Notes: generated from the letters alone by a model not told the origin. A DNA stretch of 30,086 nucleotides from Eggerthellaceae bacterium (GCA_900753095.1 CAADXT010000017.1:1-30086); one strand, 5' to 3'. Positions 1 through 8,023 are shown, numbered from the stretch's first letter. Made by a program: numbers and translations.

Positions 1-1470
1 ATTAGCTCCTGGGCGCCCCTCGCCTTCAACGAGCAGGCGATCCGCGGCGATCTGTCGTTCACCAAGGCGAAAAGCGGCACGATGGAGCACCTGTCCAATG
101 TGCCGTTCCGCATCACCTCGCGCACCACAGGCGAGGCCCATGTGCTGGTAACCGACGAGAACGGCATGGCGAACACCGCCTCTTCCTGGGTACCGCACTC
201 CAGCAACACCAATGCGGGCACCTCGGCAAAAGACGGCATCTGGTTCGGCCAAGACGCCCACGGCTCCACTGCCGAAGTAGACGATGCGCTAGGCGCCCTC
301 CCCTACGACACCTACGACATCGAAGAGCTCCCTTGCAAAGAAAACGAGGGTACCGTGCTTGCCCGCTTCACGGTAACCATCAGTAGGAACAGCGCCACGC
401 TCGATTTGGGCACCATCGACAACGACGCCATTCCGCCCACGATTTCCGGCGAAGTAGACAAGCGCGAAACCCTGATGAGCGAAGAAGGAGCGTTCGATTA
501 CACAGTGGACTACCGCTCCACATCGAGCACTTGGGTCGATGAGTTCACCATGGCAGACACCCTCGATTGCGCAGAAGACGGCTACGCTCTCCTTACTGGC
601 ATCACCACACCGGTAAGCTTCGAAGACTACGACGGCATGATGAACGTCTGGTACCTCACCAATCTCGATAAAGAAGCGGCAGAGAGCAGCGGGCAGAGCG
701 CAGGCAGCAGCGGCAGCACCGCAGAGGACAACATCGTCAAGCAAGGCGGCGACAATGGGGCAAACGCGCCCTCCAGCAGCATCAGCGACACCTCAAGCCA
801 GGCGAATGCTTGCAAGAGCAACCCGTACAACCCCGAGAACCCAACGAACAAGCGCATCCACGACTTCAGCGGCTGGCACGTGTGGAAAGAGGGCATTTCA
901 ACGCTTGAGGCAGAAGAGCTTTCGGTTGGCAGCCTTCCCCTGGAAGAAGGGGAATACCTTGTCGGCATCGCCTTCGAGCACGGAAGGGTCGAGGAAGGCT
1001 TCGGCACCAACGCCCCCGATGCCAAAGAATGGCAGCGCCCCGAGCGCTACGAGAGCGCCGATTTAACCGAGCTCTCCGCGAACCGTGCCGCCTTCAACCT
1101 GGCCGACGCCACCGGCCCAACCCATAGGGAGGAAGGCGCGCAAACGGCCTACGCGCCCGCTGTCCTCCACATGCAGGCAACCGAGAAGGCACTCTCCGAC
1201 GAGTCGGTAGATCTCTGGAACACCGCGCGCATCGACACGCATCGCGACCTCGAGCTTCACGATGAGGATAAGGACCTTGTCGTGCAGTCCACCAACCCGG
1301 CAAAAACCGCAGCGGAGGCAATCGCCGCCAAGTTGCCCAAAACAAACGATGTTTCCGCATTCGCCCCTTTGCTCGCACTGTTCGCCCTGATGACAGGCTT
1401 CTCCTGCATCGCCTTTCCAAAGCTCCAGCGACGCTCGGAGCTGAAGGACGCGATTCTGGGCAACCTTTAA
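1..1470 (+). CDS. VaFE-repeat surface-anchored adhesin, 5' partial
   Basis: This frame is open from base 1, so the gene starts before the window; the first internal ATG (82) lies inside a conserved domain and is not the start. The visible part begins with the end of a prealbumin-like/VaFE repeat (SSWVPHSSNTN, ALPYDTYDIEEL, LDLGTIDND). A VaFE domain follows (FDYTVDYRSTSSTWVDEF, TTPVSFEDYDG, NPYNPENPTN, DFSGWHVWKE, FEHGRVEEGFGT). These are hallmarks of VaFE surface proteins of Coriobacteriia and Actinobacteria, which are thought to form intramolecular covalent cross-links and mediate adhesion. A Ser/Gly/Ala-rich insert of about 50 residues (roughly bases 670-820) interrupts the VaFE domain. The C-terminus carries a sortase-type signal LPKTN (1333-1347), a hydrophobic helix and a basic tail. 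Asn replaces the usual Gly of LPXTG. No sortase gene lies in the window. The family call is firm; the ligand is unknown. Confidence 0.88.
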   Translation: MSSWAPLAFNEQAIRGDLSFTKAKSGTMEHLSNVPFRITSRTTGEAHVLVTDENGMANTASSWVPHSSNTNAGTSAKDGIWFGQDAHGSTAEVDDALGALPYDTYDIEELPCKENEGTVLARFTVTISRNSATLDLGTIDNDAIPPTISGEVDKRETLMSEEGAFDYTVDYRSTSSTWVDEFTMADTLDCAEDGYALLTGITTPVSFEDYDGMMNVWYLTNLDKEAAESSGQSAGSSGSTAEDNIVKQGGDNGANAPSSSISDTSSQANACKSNPYNPENPTNKRIHDFSGWHVWKEGISTLEAEELSVGSLPLEEGEYLVGIAFEHGRVEEGFGTNAPDAKEWQRPERYESADLTELSANRAAFNLADATGPTHREEGAQTAYAPAVLHMQATEKALSDESVDLWNTARIDTHRDLELHDEDKDLVVQSTNPAKTAAEAIAAKLPKTNDVSAFAPLLALFALMTGFSCIAFPKLQRRSELKDAILGNL

Positions 1471-1564
1471 CGCGCCAGGGGCAGGCGCCGACGCAAGATG
1501 GAATCCGCGTGGAACCGCAGCCCGCAAAGTGAGGAGAGGAAGAAAATAGTTAGGATGCTTTCTC

Positions 1565-1624
1565 GCGCTAGCTGAGGCTGGCGCCCTCAAGCACCTTATT
1601 CAATGCACCATCGTTCTCAATGCA
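1565..1624 (+). repeat. Small hairpin and TCAATGCA direct repeat upstream of the activase operon
   Basis: In the 166-bp gap after the adhesin gene, GCGCTAGC (1565-1572) and GCTGGCGC (1577-1584) form an 8-bp stem with one G-T pair. No T-run follows, so it is a poor terminator. The octamer TCAATGCA occurs twice (1600-1607 and 1617-1624), 17 bp apart, just before the ribosome binding site of the next gene. I see no convincing promoter hexamers. Confidence 0.3.
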
Positions 1625-1636
1625 TTACGGAGGAAT

Positions 1637-2635
1637 ATGAGCCCCTTAGACCTCAGGATGCAGGCAGAGTACGCCGACGTGCAAACCGTTGGCATTCCTC
1701 GCGCGCTGCTCTATTTCCGCTACAAAACCATGTGGCGCACCTTCTTCGAGGAGCTGGGCCGGAATGTTGTGGTAAGCAGCAAGTCCGACCGCAGCACCCT
1801 CGAAGCAGGCGCGCACCTTTCCATCGACGAATGCTGCTTGGCATCGAAGCTCTATATGGGTCACGTTGCCAGCCTTCTGGGCAAATGCGATGCCATCTTC
1901 GCGCCCAGCATCGACAACCTGGGCAACTTCAAAGGCTTCTGCACCAAATTCCAGGCCTTGCCCGATCTGGTTGCCAACACCTTCGCCGCGCAGCAGCCCC
2001 GCATCATCTCGTGCGAGGTCGACCACAGCGAAACCCACATCAAAGAGCAAGATGCCTATGTTGAGCTGGGACAGAAGTTCGGCGCAAGAAAGAAAGAGGC
2101 GAAGAAGGCCTACGCCGCCGCCGTGCATGCCCAAAAGAAAAACGACGAGAAACGCGCCCGCAAGCAGGCGGAGCTCTTGAAGCGCGTCTCGAAGATGCCT
2201 GACGGCGAACGCCCCCTGCGCATCCTGGTGGCGGCGCACCCCTACGTGATCCACGACGATTTCGTTGGCGCGCCCTTGATTGACATGCTTCAGGAAATGG
2301 AAGCGTGCGTGCTGTTCGCCGACCGCTACGACCACGAGAAGGCCCTGCAGAAGAGCTTCGAGTTCTCCGACACGCTGCCCTGGATCGTCAACCGCGAGAT
2401 AATCGGCACCATCTTGAGCCTGTACGACCAGATAGACGGCATCGTCCTGGTTAGCGCCTTCCCCTGCGGCCCCGACTCCATGACCAACGACGCGCTCATG
2501 CGCTGCATCAAGGGCAAGCCCATCCTTTCGCTTACCATCGATGCGCAAAGCGGCACCGCCGGCTTGGAAACGCGCCTGGAAAGCTTCGTCGACATCCTTC
2601 GTTATCAGCAGAGAGGAGGCTACCTACATGAGTAA
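1637..2635 (+). CDS. DUF2229 acyl-CoA dehydratase activase-related protein
   Basis: The 332-residue soluble product opens with the DUF2229 hallmark VGIPRALLYFRY...WRTFFEELGRNVVVS (residues ~18-48). It continues with conserved DECCLASKLYMGHV and a C-terminal GIVLVSAFPCGPDS...KPILSLTIDAQSGTAGLETRLESF segment. DUF2229 proteins are associated with activases of 2-hydroxyacyl-CoA dehydratases, and in many anaerobes this domain is one part of a single ~1,400-residue protein that also holds the ATPase. Here it is a separate gene. The start is fixed by GGAGG (1629-1633) ahead of ATG 1637. The stop overlaps the next start (ATG 2628, TAA 2633-2635), which implies translational coupling. A charged Lys/Arg-rich segment (~residues 145-185) may be a coiled linker. 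The family call is confident; the molecular role is not established. Confidence 0.85.
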   Translation: MSPLDLRMQAEYADVQTVGIPRALLYFRYKTMWRTFFEELGRNVVVSSKSDRSTLEAGAHLSIDECCLASKLYMGHVASLLGKCDAIFAPSIDNLGNFKGFCTKFQALPDLVANTFAAQQPRIISCEVDHSETHIKEQDAYVELGQKFGARKKEAKKAYAAAVHAQKKNDEKRARKQAELLKRVSKMPDGERPLRILVAAHPYVIHDDFVGAPLIDMLQEMEACVLFADRYDHEKALQKSFEFSDTLPWIVNREIIGTILSLYDQIDGIVLVSAFPCGPDSMTNDALMRCIKGKPILSLTIDAQSGTAGLETRLESFVDILRYQQRGGYLHE

Positions 2636-3884
2636 CGAACAGAACCAAAACGGCAACCGCAAGGAAACTGCGCTCAACGCCGTCCAGAAAGCCGCCGACA
2701 ATCTGAAACGCCGCTATTCCGACGAGACACCGAGCGCAAGCATCTCGTTCAAGCCCGGCAAGCCCGAAGCGCTGCGCGCACGCCGCACCAAGAAAAAGCA
2801 GCAAAAGAGAAAAGACCGCCATGCACGCACCAAGGTAGCCTTCCTCCGCTATTCCTATTACGACATCGCATTCAAGTACTTCGTGGAACAGGTGCTCGAC
2901 GCCGATTACGTTGCATTGCCCGAGGCCACGCGCCGCACCCTCGAGCTGGGAACCCAGCACAGCAACGATTTCGTGTGCGCCCCCTTCAAGCACATTCTGG
3001 GCGACTACATCGAAGCGTTGGAGCGCGGCGCGGACGTATTGGTGCAGTTCGCCGGCCCCTGCCGCCTGGGCTACTACGGAGAGCTCCAGGAATCCATCCT
3101 GCGCGACATGGGCTACGAGTTCGAGATGCTGAACTTCGCCACCGTTACGGGCAAACCCCTGCAGGAGTACCTCACCATCTGCAAGGAAAAGGTGAACCCG
3201 AACCTCTCCATCCCCCAGGGCGTGAAGCAGTTCCTCGCTTTGCTGAAGATGGTTGAGTACTTGGACGCCTACAACGACGCCTATTTGGAGAAGGCAGGGT
3301 TCGAAGCCGAACACGGCTCGTTCAAACGTGCCCGCGAGGATTTCTTCGCCGATATGCGCGCCGTTACCAACATGGCCCAGATCACCGCCGCATACAAGCA
3401 GGGCATGCGAACCCTGGAAGAGCTGCCCCTGCAGGAACCCACCGACCCCATCCGCATCGGCATCGTAGGCGAGTACTTCACCGCCGTCGACGCCCATTCG
3501 AACCTGGGCATCGAGGAAAAGTTCATCAACATGGGGGTTTCGCTGGCGCGCTACCTGAATATCACGCACCGCAACCTCCATTACAACGAGGAAAACCTGC
3601 GCCGCGGCATCAGCGAATACGTCGGCTACGACATGGGGCCCACCTCCACCATGACCATCGCCGCCGCGAAGAGCTATGCGGAGAAGGGCTTCGACGGCAT
3701 CGTTCACCTGAAATCATCCGGCTGCACGCCTGAAATCGACGTGATGCCCGTGCTGCAGCGCATCAGCAACGACTACCACATCCCCATCCTGTACCTAAGC
3801 TACGACTCGCAGACAAGCGACACCGGCCTCGACACCCGACTCGAGGCATTCTATGACATGATCGCAATGAGAAAGGCCCGCTGA
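2628..3884 (+). CDS. 2-hydroxyacyl-CoA dehydratase D-component-like / CoA-protein activase-associated protein
   Basis: I place the start at ATG 2628 because GAGGAGGC (2613-2620) lies just upstream; this gives 418 residues. A basic N-terminal stretch (KKKQQKRKDRHAR) precedes a domain with FLRYSYYDIAFKYFVEQVL, CAPFKHILGDYIEALERGADVLVQ and GPCRLGYYGELQ. A C-terminal lobe reads HLKSSGCTPEIDVMPVLQ and GLDTRLEAFYDM. These match the HgdB/BcrC-like portion found at the C-terminus of large fused activases. Conserved Cys residues in CAPFK, GPCR and SGCTPE could bind an iron-sulfur cluster, which is inference from the family. The gene overlaps its upstream neighbour by 8 nt and its downstream neighbour by 1 nt (TGATG at 3882-3886), so all three are probably one translationally coupled unit. 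No true dehydratase alpha/beta gene lies within the window. Confidence 0.82.
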   Translation: MSNEQNQNGNRKETALNAVQKAADNLKRRYSDETPSASISFKPGKPEALRARRTKKKQQKRKDRHARTKVAFLRYSYYDIAFKYFVEQVLDADYVALPEATRRTLELGTQHSNDFVCAPFKHILGDYIEALERGADVLVQFAGPCRLGYYGELQESILRDMGYEFEMLNFATVTGKPLQEYLTICKEKVNPNLSIPQGVKQFLALLKMVEYLDAYNDAYLEKAGFEAEHGSFKRAREDFFADMRAVTNMAQITAAYKQGMRTLEELPLQEPTDPIRIGIVGEYFTAVDAHSNLGIEEKFINMGVSLARYLNITHRNLHYNEENLRRGISEYVGYDMGPTSTMTIAAAKSYAEKGFDGIVHLKSSGCTPEIDVMPVLQRISNDYHIPILYLSYDSQTSDTGLDTRLEAFYDMIAMRKAR

Positions 3885-4843
3885 TGACAAACGCATTCCT
3901 CGGTATCGACACCGGATCTATTTCCACCAAAGGCGTTATCATCACGCCCGACGGAACGATTATCGCCCGCTCCTATCTGTGGACGGAAGGCAACCCCACC
4001 GACGCCGCCCGCCGCGTGGTGGAAGACTTGGGCAGCCAGATAAACAAAGAGGAGATCAACGTGGTGGCCGTTGGCGCGACCGGCAGCGCGCGCCGCCTGG
4101 TTGGCGCGATCCTGGGCGCCACCGTGGTGAAGAACGAGATCACCGCCCATGCCGTCGGCACCACGCACCTGCACCCCGATGTGCGCACCATCTTGGAGAT
4201 CGGCGGCCAGGACTCGAAGATCATCTGCGTGGAAAACGGGATCGCCACCGACTACGCCATGAACACGCTGTGCGCTGCGGGAACGGGCTCCTTCCTTTCC
4301 AGCCAAGCACACCGCTTGGGCGTAGAGGTTGAGGAATTCGGCCCCATCGCCCTTACGTCGAAGAAGCCCGCCAACATCGCCGCCCGCTGCACCGTGTTCG
4401 CCGAAAGCGATTTGGTGCATAAGCTGCAGGTGGGCTACGCCCGCGAGGACGTTATCGCCGGTTTGTGCAAGGCGGTTGCCACCAACTACCTGAACAACGT
4501 GGGCAAGGGCAAGCGCATCCAGTCGCCCATCGTGTTCCAGGGCGGCGTAAGCAAGAACGTTGGCGTGGTGCATTTCTTCGAGGAAGCGCTGAGCCAGCCG
4601 GTGCTGGTCGATCCCGATGGGCATCTGATGGGCGCCTACGGCGCAGCCTTGTTGGCCGCCGACGCTCCCGTTTCGAAGCGCAAGCAATTCGACTTCAACG
4701 TTTCCGATTTCGAGTTCACCACCCGCGAGGTTATCTGCCAGAAATGCGCAAACCATTGTGAAATCGTATGCGTGTACAAGGACGACTCCCTGATCGACGC
4801 GTGGGGCAACCGCTGCGACAAGGGAGCTCTTAAGATTCGTTGA
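3884..4843 (+). CDS. Acyl-CoA dehydratase activase (HgdC/BcrAD-BadFG type ATPase)
   Basis: The 319-residue protein belongs to the ASKHA ATPase superfamily. Visible motifs are the phosphate loop GIDTGSISTKGVI at the N-terminus, the adenosine motif EIGGQDSKII, and two family cysteines in TLCAAGTG (C130) and AARCTVFAESD (C169). In HgdC homodimers these cysteines hold the bridging [4Fe-4S] cluster that passes an electron to the dehydratase with ATP hydrolysis. The C-terminus adds a Cys-rich tail (CQKCANHCEIVC...GNRCDKG). A similar tail occurs in large fused activases, which supports the view that this three-gene operon is a split form of them. The start ATG overlaps the previous stop. The stop codon lies inside a strong hairpin. 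The enzyme should be oxygen-sensitive. Its substrate partner cannot be named from this window. Confidence 0.9.
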   Translation: MTNAFLGIDTGSISTKGVIITPDGTIIARSYLWTEGNPTDAARRVVEDLGSQINKEEINVVAVGATGSARRLVGAILGATVVKNEITAHAVGTTHLHPDVRTILEIGGQDSKIICVENGIATDYAMNTLCAAGTGSFLSSQAHRLGVEVEEFGPIALTSKKPANIAARCTVFAESDLVHKLQVGYAREDVIAGLCKAVATNYLNNVGKGKRIQSPIVFQGGVSKNVGVVHFFEEALSQPVLVDPDGHLMGAYGAALLAADAPVSKRKQFDFNVSDFEFTTREVICQKCANHCEIVCVYKDDSLIDAWGNRCDKGALKIR

Positions 4844-4862
4844 TCTACGATCAATGAATCTT
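4832..4862 (+). terminator. Hairpin spanning the activase stop codon
   Basis: AAGATTC-G-TTGATC (4832-4845) pairs with GATCAA-T-GAATCTT (4849-4862) around a TAC loop: 14 pairs including one G-T. The activase stop codon (4841-4843) lies within it. No T-run follows, so it may end the transcript weakly or protect its 3' end. Confidence 0.45.
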
Positions 4863-5100
4863 CCACAGCAAACGTTATGACGCTGCGCGGGGTTTGGATG
4901 GCACAGGGAAGCTTCAATCGCTCAGGGCGGCCAAAGGCCAGCCCCTCGCTCTTTCAACTCCCCTGCACTCATCGAAACCCCGCTCGCTGATTTACTGGCG
5001 CATGCCCAAGCAGTCTTTCGGCAAGATAGACACGGTTGAGGCCGGCACGCTCCGACCCGCTCCTGCCTATTCGCGCTCTTCGACAGTTTCCCAATCATTT
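4863..5100. other. Intergenic stretch without a recognisable gene
   Basis: An open frame crosses this stretch (ATG near 4894) but has no ribosome binding site, no recognisable domain and atypical codon use. I see no tRNA or clear small RNA. The putative control region of the MarR gene follows directly. Confidence 0.5.
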
Positions 5101-5186
5101 CGAACGTCAATAACACGTTCGTTGACGTTATGTGGATATGAGCATTTATTTCTAAAATATAATTATGTTTTAGTACTATTTAGTAC
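5101..5186 (+). promoter_or_regulatory. Putative control region of the MarR-exporter operon
   Basis: Three nested signals are visible. AACGTCAA (5103-5110) and TTGACGTT (5122-5129) form a perfect 8-bp inverted repeat; CGAACG/CGTTCG (5101-5106, 5116-5121) form a second one that overlaps it. TATAAT (5158-5163) is a consensus -10 box, but no good -35 box lies 16-18 bp upstream; alternatively TTGACG (5122-5127) pairs with TTTATT (5145-5150) at 17 bp. TTTAGTAC then occurs twice (5169-5176 and 5179-5186) with a 10-bp period, around the expected transcription start. The local AT-richness stands out from its surroundings. Autoregulation by the MarR protein is inference. Confidence 0.5.
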
Positions 5187-5260
5187 ATCAAAGCAATCAG
5201 AAGCGCTCCTATATGGGGCGCTTTCTTATTCTTCAAAGTAGAAAGGAGAAGTACCTTACC

Positions 5261-5731
5261 TTGGAAAACATCGATTTCGGTCGAACCCTGTTCGAAGAAA
5301 CCCGATTCATGAACTTGCATATCAAATCTATGCTTTCAAAGATCGTCGCCTCGCATGGCTTGAACCCTTACCAAGCCCACCTTTTAGGCGACATCGCAAC
5401 GCAGGACGGGCAAACCATCAAAGACCTTGCCCGCCACCTGTGCGTAAAGCCCTCGAACTTCAAGCCGATTGCCGAGCCCTTAGCGCAGCGCGGCCTCATA
5501 GAGCGCCGCCAAGACGAAGAGGACAAGCGCATCTACCGCATTTTCCTCACCGAAAAAGGGCGCGAGGAATCGGCTTCCATCGATGCTGAGTTCGCCTCGC
5601 TTTTCGAGCGTGGCCGTATATCGGAAGAGCTGCAGGAGCAGATCCTCAAAGGCTTCGAGGCCTTCCACACGCTGATCGAGCTCAACAGCGACACCATAAC
5701 CTCGAACCTCGCCACTAGAAAGGAACACTAA
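5261..5731 (+). CDS. MarR-family transcriptional regulator
   Basis: I choose TTG 5261 as the start because AAAGGAG (5242-5248) precedes it; the earlier in-frame ATG at 5213 has no ribosome binding site. This gives 156 residues, the usual MarR size. The winged helix-turn-helix is visible: helices around GQTIKDLARHLCVKPSNFKPIAEPLAQRGL, then the wing ERRQDEEDKRIYRIFLTEKG with the D-x-R...LT signature. Flanking helices should form the dimer interface. The stop TAA (5729-5731) directly abuts the exporter ATG, so both genes are probably co-transcribed. MarR proteins typically repress their own operon and release DNA on binding small phenolic or drug-like ligands; the ligand here is unknown. Direct repeats around the expected transcription start (5169-5186) are candidate operators. 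Confidence 0.88.
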   Translation: MENIDFGRTLFEETRFMNLHIKSMLSKIVASHGLNPYQAHLLGDIATQDGQTIKDLARHLCVKPSNFKPIAEPLAQRGLIERRQDEEDKRIYRIFLTEKGREESASIDAEFASLFERGRISEELQEQILKGFEAFHTLIELNSDTITSNLATRKEH

Positions 5732-7666
5732 ATGGGCCTTACCCGCAATCAATTCGTTATCGTCGCCATTTTGCTGGCAGGTGCCACGCTGGTTGTGCTG
5801 AACCAGACGCTGCTTTCGCCGGCATTCCCCTCCATCATGGCCGACCTCCAGGTAGATGCCACCACCGTCCAGTGGCTTACTTCAGCATATTCCCTGGTAG
5901 AAGCCATCGTTATCCCGCTTTCCGCCTATCTGGTCGGACGCTTCCCCACGCGCAAGCTGTTCATCGCCGGCGTAAGCGTGTTCGCCATCGGCTCCCTTTT
6001 GGCAGCCTTTGCGCCTTTCTTCGGCGTGCTGCTTCTGGGCCGCATCTTCCAGGCGGCATCCACGGGCGTGGTAATGCCTATGGTGTTCACCGTCATCCTT
6101 TTGGTGTTCCCACGCGAAAAGCGTGGCAGTGCCATGGGCATCGTCTCGCTGGTAATCGGCTTCGCGCCGGCAGTGGGCCCCTCCGTCTCCGGCTTGCTGG
6201 TTGAGTCCATCGGCTGGCGCTCGCTGTTTGTGCTGGTTGCCATCTTGGCAGTTGTCATCGTTATCGCCGCAACCATCTTCTTGAAGAGCTACGGCGAGTT
6301 CGAGCCCACCTCCTTCGACAAGCCCTCTGTCGCCCTGTGCTCGCTTGGCTTGCTGGGTCTGCTGTACGGCTTGGCCACCATCACCTCTTCCTCCAACATC
6401 GCAGTGCCCGTTGCCCTTATCGTGGTGGGCGCGATTTTGCTGGTGCTCTTCGTGCGCAGGCAGCTTAGCCTTGAGGTACCGCTTTTGAAGGTCGATGTGC
6501 TGAAGAGCCACCGTTACGCCATCGTGGTTGCCTTGGTTGCTCTGCTTCAGGCAGCGCTGGTTGGCACAGGCGTTCTGCTCCCCATTTACCTGCAGAACCT
6601 GCTCGGCGTTTCCGCCCTGGAAACCGGCCTCATCATGCTCCCTGGCGCAGTGCTCGGCGCCATCATGGGCTTCTTCGCCGGCCGCCTGTTCGACCGCTTC
6701 GGCGCCCGTCGCGTTGCCATCCCCGGCGCGCTTGTCTCTGCCATCGGCGGCTGCGGCCTGGTCGGCTTCCAGCTCGATTCGCCCATCCCTTACATCATCG
6801 TTATCTACACGTGCCTGGGCGTAGGTATGCAGGCGCTGGTTACGCCGCTTAACACCTGGGGCATCAACAGCTTGGACAACCGCGTTATCCAGCATGCAAA
6901 CGCCCTGCAGAACACCTTGAACCAGGTGGGCGCTTCACTGGGCACCGCGATCCTGGTTTCGCTTTCCGCAACCTCCACGTTCCTGTTCCCCGAGATGCCG
7001 GCGCTTGAGCAGGCCATGGCCGGCGATCGCATTGCGTTCGTCTTCACCGCGTTCATCATGATCGTCATGCTTCTGGTGATCGTATTCAAAGTGAAGGACG
7101 GCAAGAAGGAGCCTTCCGCCGCAGAGCGCGCCAACGCCCTGCGCATGCCCACCAAGGCCGACGACCATATCGCAGTCGACCTTGCCATGAACAAGCAGCC
7201 CTACTTCGTGCACAGCAGCGATTCCATTCGCGAGGTTGCCCAGATTCTGGCCACCAACAAAACCTCCGGCGTGCCCGTTGTCGACGACCATATGAAGGTA
7301 ATCGGTTTCATTTCCGACGGCGACATCATGAAGTACATCGGCCGCAGCGAAGGCGCCGTGCTTGACGCAACCCTGATGCTGTACCGTGCAACTGACGATG
7401 AGAACTTCATGCAGCGCGTTGCCGAGCTGCTCGATTTGAACGTTATGCGCATCGCCACCAAGGGGGCCATCTCCGTTGAAAGCGGTTCGGAGCTCGATGA
7501 GGCCTGCCGCTTGTTGGCAGAAAAGCGCATCAAGAAGGCACCCGTCGTAAACGAAGACGGCACGCTGGTAGGATCGCTTTCGCGTTCGGACGTCATCCGC
7601 TCCACCATGGCGAACCTAGCCGCCATCGAAGCGCTTGCCAAGGAAGGCAAACCCGCTAAGGCATAG
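5732..7666 (+). CDS. MFS (DHA2/EmrB-QacA-type) exporter fused to a C-terminal CBS-domain pair
   Basis: The product is 644 residues. Residues ~1-455 are a multi-helix MFS transporter of the 14-TM drug:H+ antiporter type. LNQTLLSPAFPSIMADL and QWLTSAYSLVEAIVIPLSAYLVGRFPTRK lie near the N-terminus, the antiporter motif C (GFAPAVGPSVSGLL) lies in TM5, and GRLFDRFGARR is a second A-like loop. Residues ~486-540 (MNKQPYFVHSSDSIREVAQIL...GFISDGDIMKYIG) and ~572-630 (ISVESGSELDEACRLLAEKRIKKAPVVNEDGTLVGSLSRSDVI) are two CBS domains, forming a cytoplasmic Bateman module that in other proteins binds adenosine nucleotides. CBS domains are common on CLC, ABC and MgtE transporters but unusual on a DHA2 exporter. 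RBS AGAAAGGAA (5717-5725) fits ATG 5732. The substrate is unknown; MarR control suggests export of an inhibitory small molecule. Confidence 0.92.
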   Translation: MGLTRNQFVIVAILLAGATLVVLNQTLLSPAFPSIMADLQVDATTVQWLTSAYSLVEAIVIPLSAYLVGRFPTRKLFIAGVSVFAIGSLLAAFAPFFGVLLLGRIFQAASTGVVMPMVFTVILLVFPREKRGSAMGIVSLVIGFAPAVGPSVSGLLVESIGWRSLFVLVAILAVVIVIAATIFLKSYGEFEPTSFDKPSVALCSLGLLGLLYGLATITSSSNIAVPVALIVVGAILLVLFVRRQLSLEVPLLKVDVLKSHRYAIVVALVALLQAALVGTGVLLPIYLQNLLGVSALETGLIMLPGAVLGAIMGFFAGRLFDRFGARRVAIPGALVSAIGGCGLVGFQLDSPIPYIIVIYTCLGVGMQALVTPLNTWGINSLDNRVIQHANALQNTLNQVGASLGTAILVSLSATSTFLFPEMPALEQAMAGDRIAFVFTAFIMIVMLLVIVFKVKDGKKEPSAAERANALRMPTKADDHIAVDLAMNKQPYFVHSSDSIREVAQILATNKTSGVPVVDDHMKVIGFISDGDIMKYIGRSEGAVLDATLMLYRATDDENFMQRVAELLDLNVMRIATKGAISVESGSELDEACRLLAEKRIKKAPVVNEDGTLVGSLSRSDVIRSTMANLAAIEALAKEGKPAKA

Positions 7667-7690
7667 GCTTTCCTCATAACCCGCTTTCTG

Positions 7691-7727
7691 CCCCGTATCA
7701 TGCTTCGGCTTGATACGGGGCTTTTTC
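7691..7727 (+). terminator. Rho-independent terminator of the MarR-exporter operon
   Basis: CCCCGTATCA (7691-7700) and TGATACGGGG (7711-7720) form a perfect 10-bp stem. The loop can add GC-TTCG-GC, a stable tetraloop. CTTTTTC follows. Confidence 0.93.
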
Positions 7728-7768
7728 TATCTGCTTGACGTGGCTGATCAAGCTGCTCAGTTGTCAGT

Positions 7769-7798
7769 TTGCAGCGCCGGCAAAATGCCCTTTATAAT
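7769..7798 (+). promoter_or_regulatory. Sigma70-type promoter of the corrinoid-uptake operon
   Basis: TTGCAG (7769-7774) is separated by 18 bp from a consensus TATAAT (7793-7798). Transcription would begin near 7805, just before the riboswitch, so the aptamer lies in the 5' leader. Confidence 0.7.
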
Positions 7799-7824
7799 GG
7801 CTGCGCAATAAATTGGCAACGGCT

Positions 7825-7945
7825 GGCTGCGCGTGTGCGCAGGTGCTTGTTAGCCGCAGGGGAATGAAGGTGCAAATCCTTCGCTATACCAGTAACCGTA
7901 ACTTCGGGCGCCGCCCGATCAAGTCGGAATGCCTGCCGGCCCGCG
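7825..7945 (+). promoter_or_regulatory. Cobalamin (B12) riboswitch
   Basis: The leader shows the conserved cobalamin aptamer elements in order. These are AGGTGC (7841-7846), AGGGGAA (7858-7864), the P5 hairpin GAAGG-TGCAAAT-CCTTC (7866-7882), an internal segment CCAGTAACCGTAAC, and a GC-rich hairpin CGGGC/GCCCG (7905-7917). The 3' box AAGTCGGAATGCCTGCC (7921-7937) closes the series and corresponds to the family's AAGyCaGgAgaCCTGCC. The downstream ribosome binding site AAGGAG (7956-7961) lies close to the aptamer, and I see no T-tailed terminator before the gene, so control is more likely translational. The exact 5' and 3' edges are estimated. The ligand subtype (adenosylcobalamin versus another corrinoid) cannot be assigned by eye. 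Confidence 0.87.
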
Positions 7946-8023
7946 CCCTGGACAGAAGGAGCTCTTGCGAGCAACACCACCAGCCGCACCCGCGGCTTAG
8001 CACAGCGCGCCCTTGCGCTGCTC

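Noticed and set aside
1646..2548. Long minus-strand open frames opposite the activase, MFS, propeller and metH genes
   Set aside because: They are antisense shadows caused by high-GC codon bias. They lack ribosome binding sites, and the plus-strand frames have clear family motifs.
4832..4862. attachment site or insertion-sequence end at the activase stop hairpin
   Set aside because: There is no integrase, no transposase and no matching repeat elsewhere in the window.
4894..5241. 115-codon plus-strand open frame after the activase gene
   Set aside because: It has no ribosome binding site, no recognisable domain, and it runs through the likely MarR promoter region.
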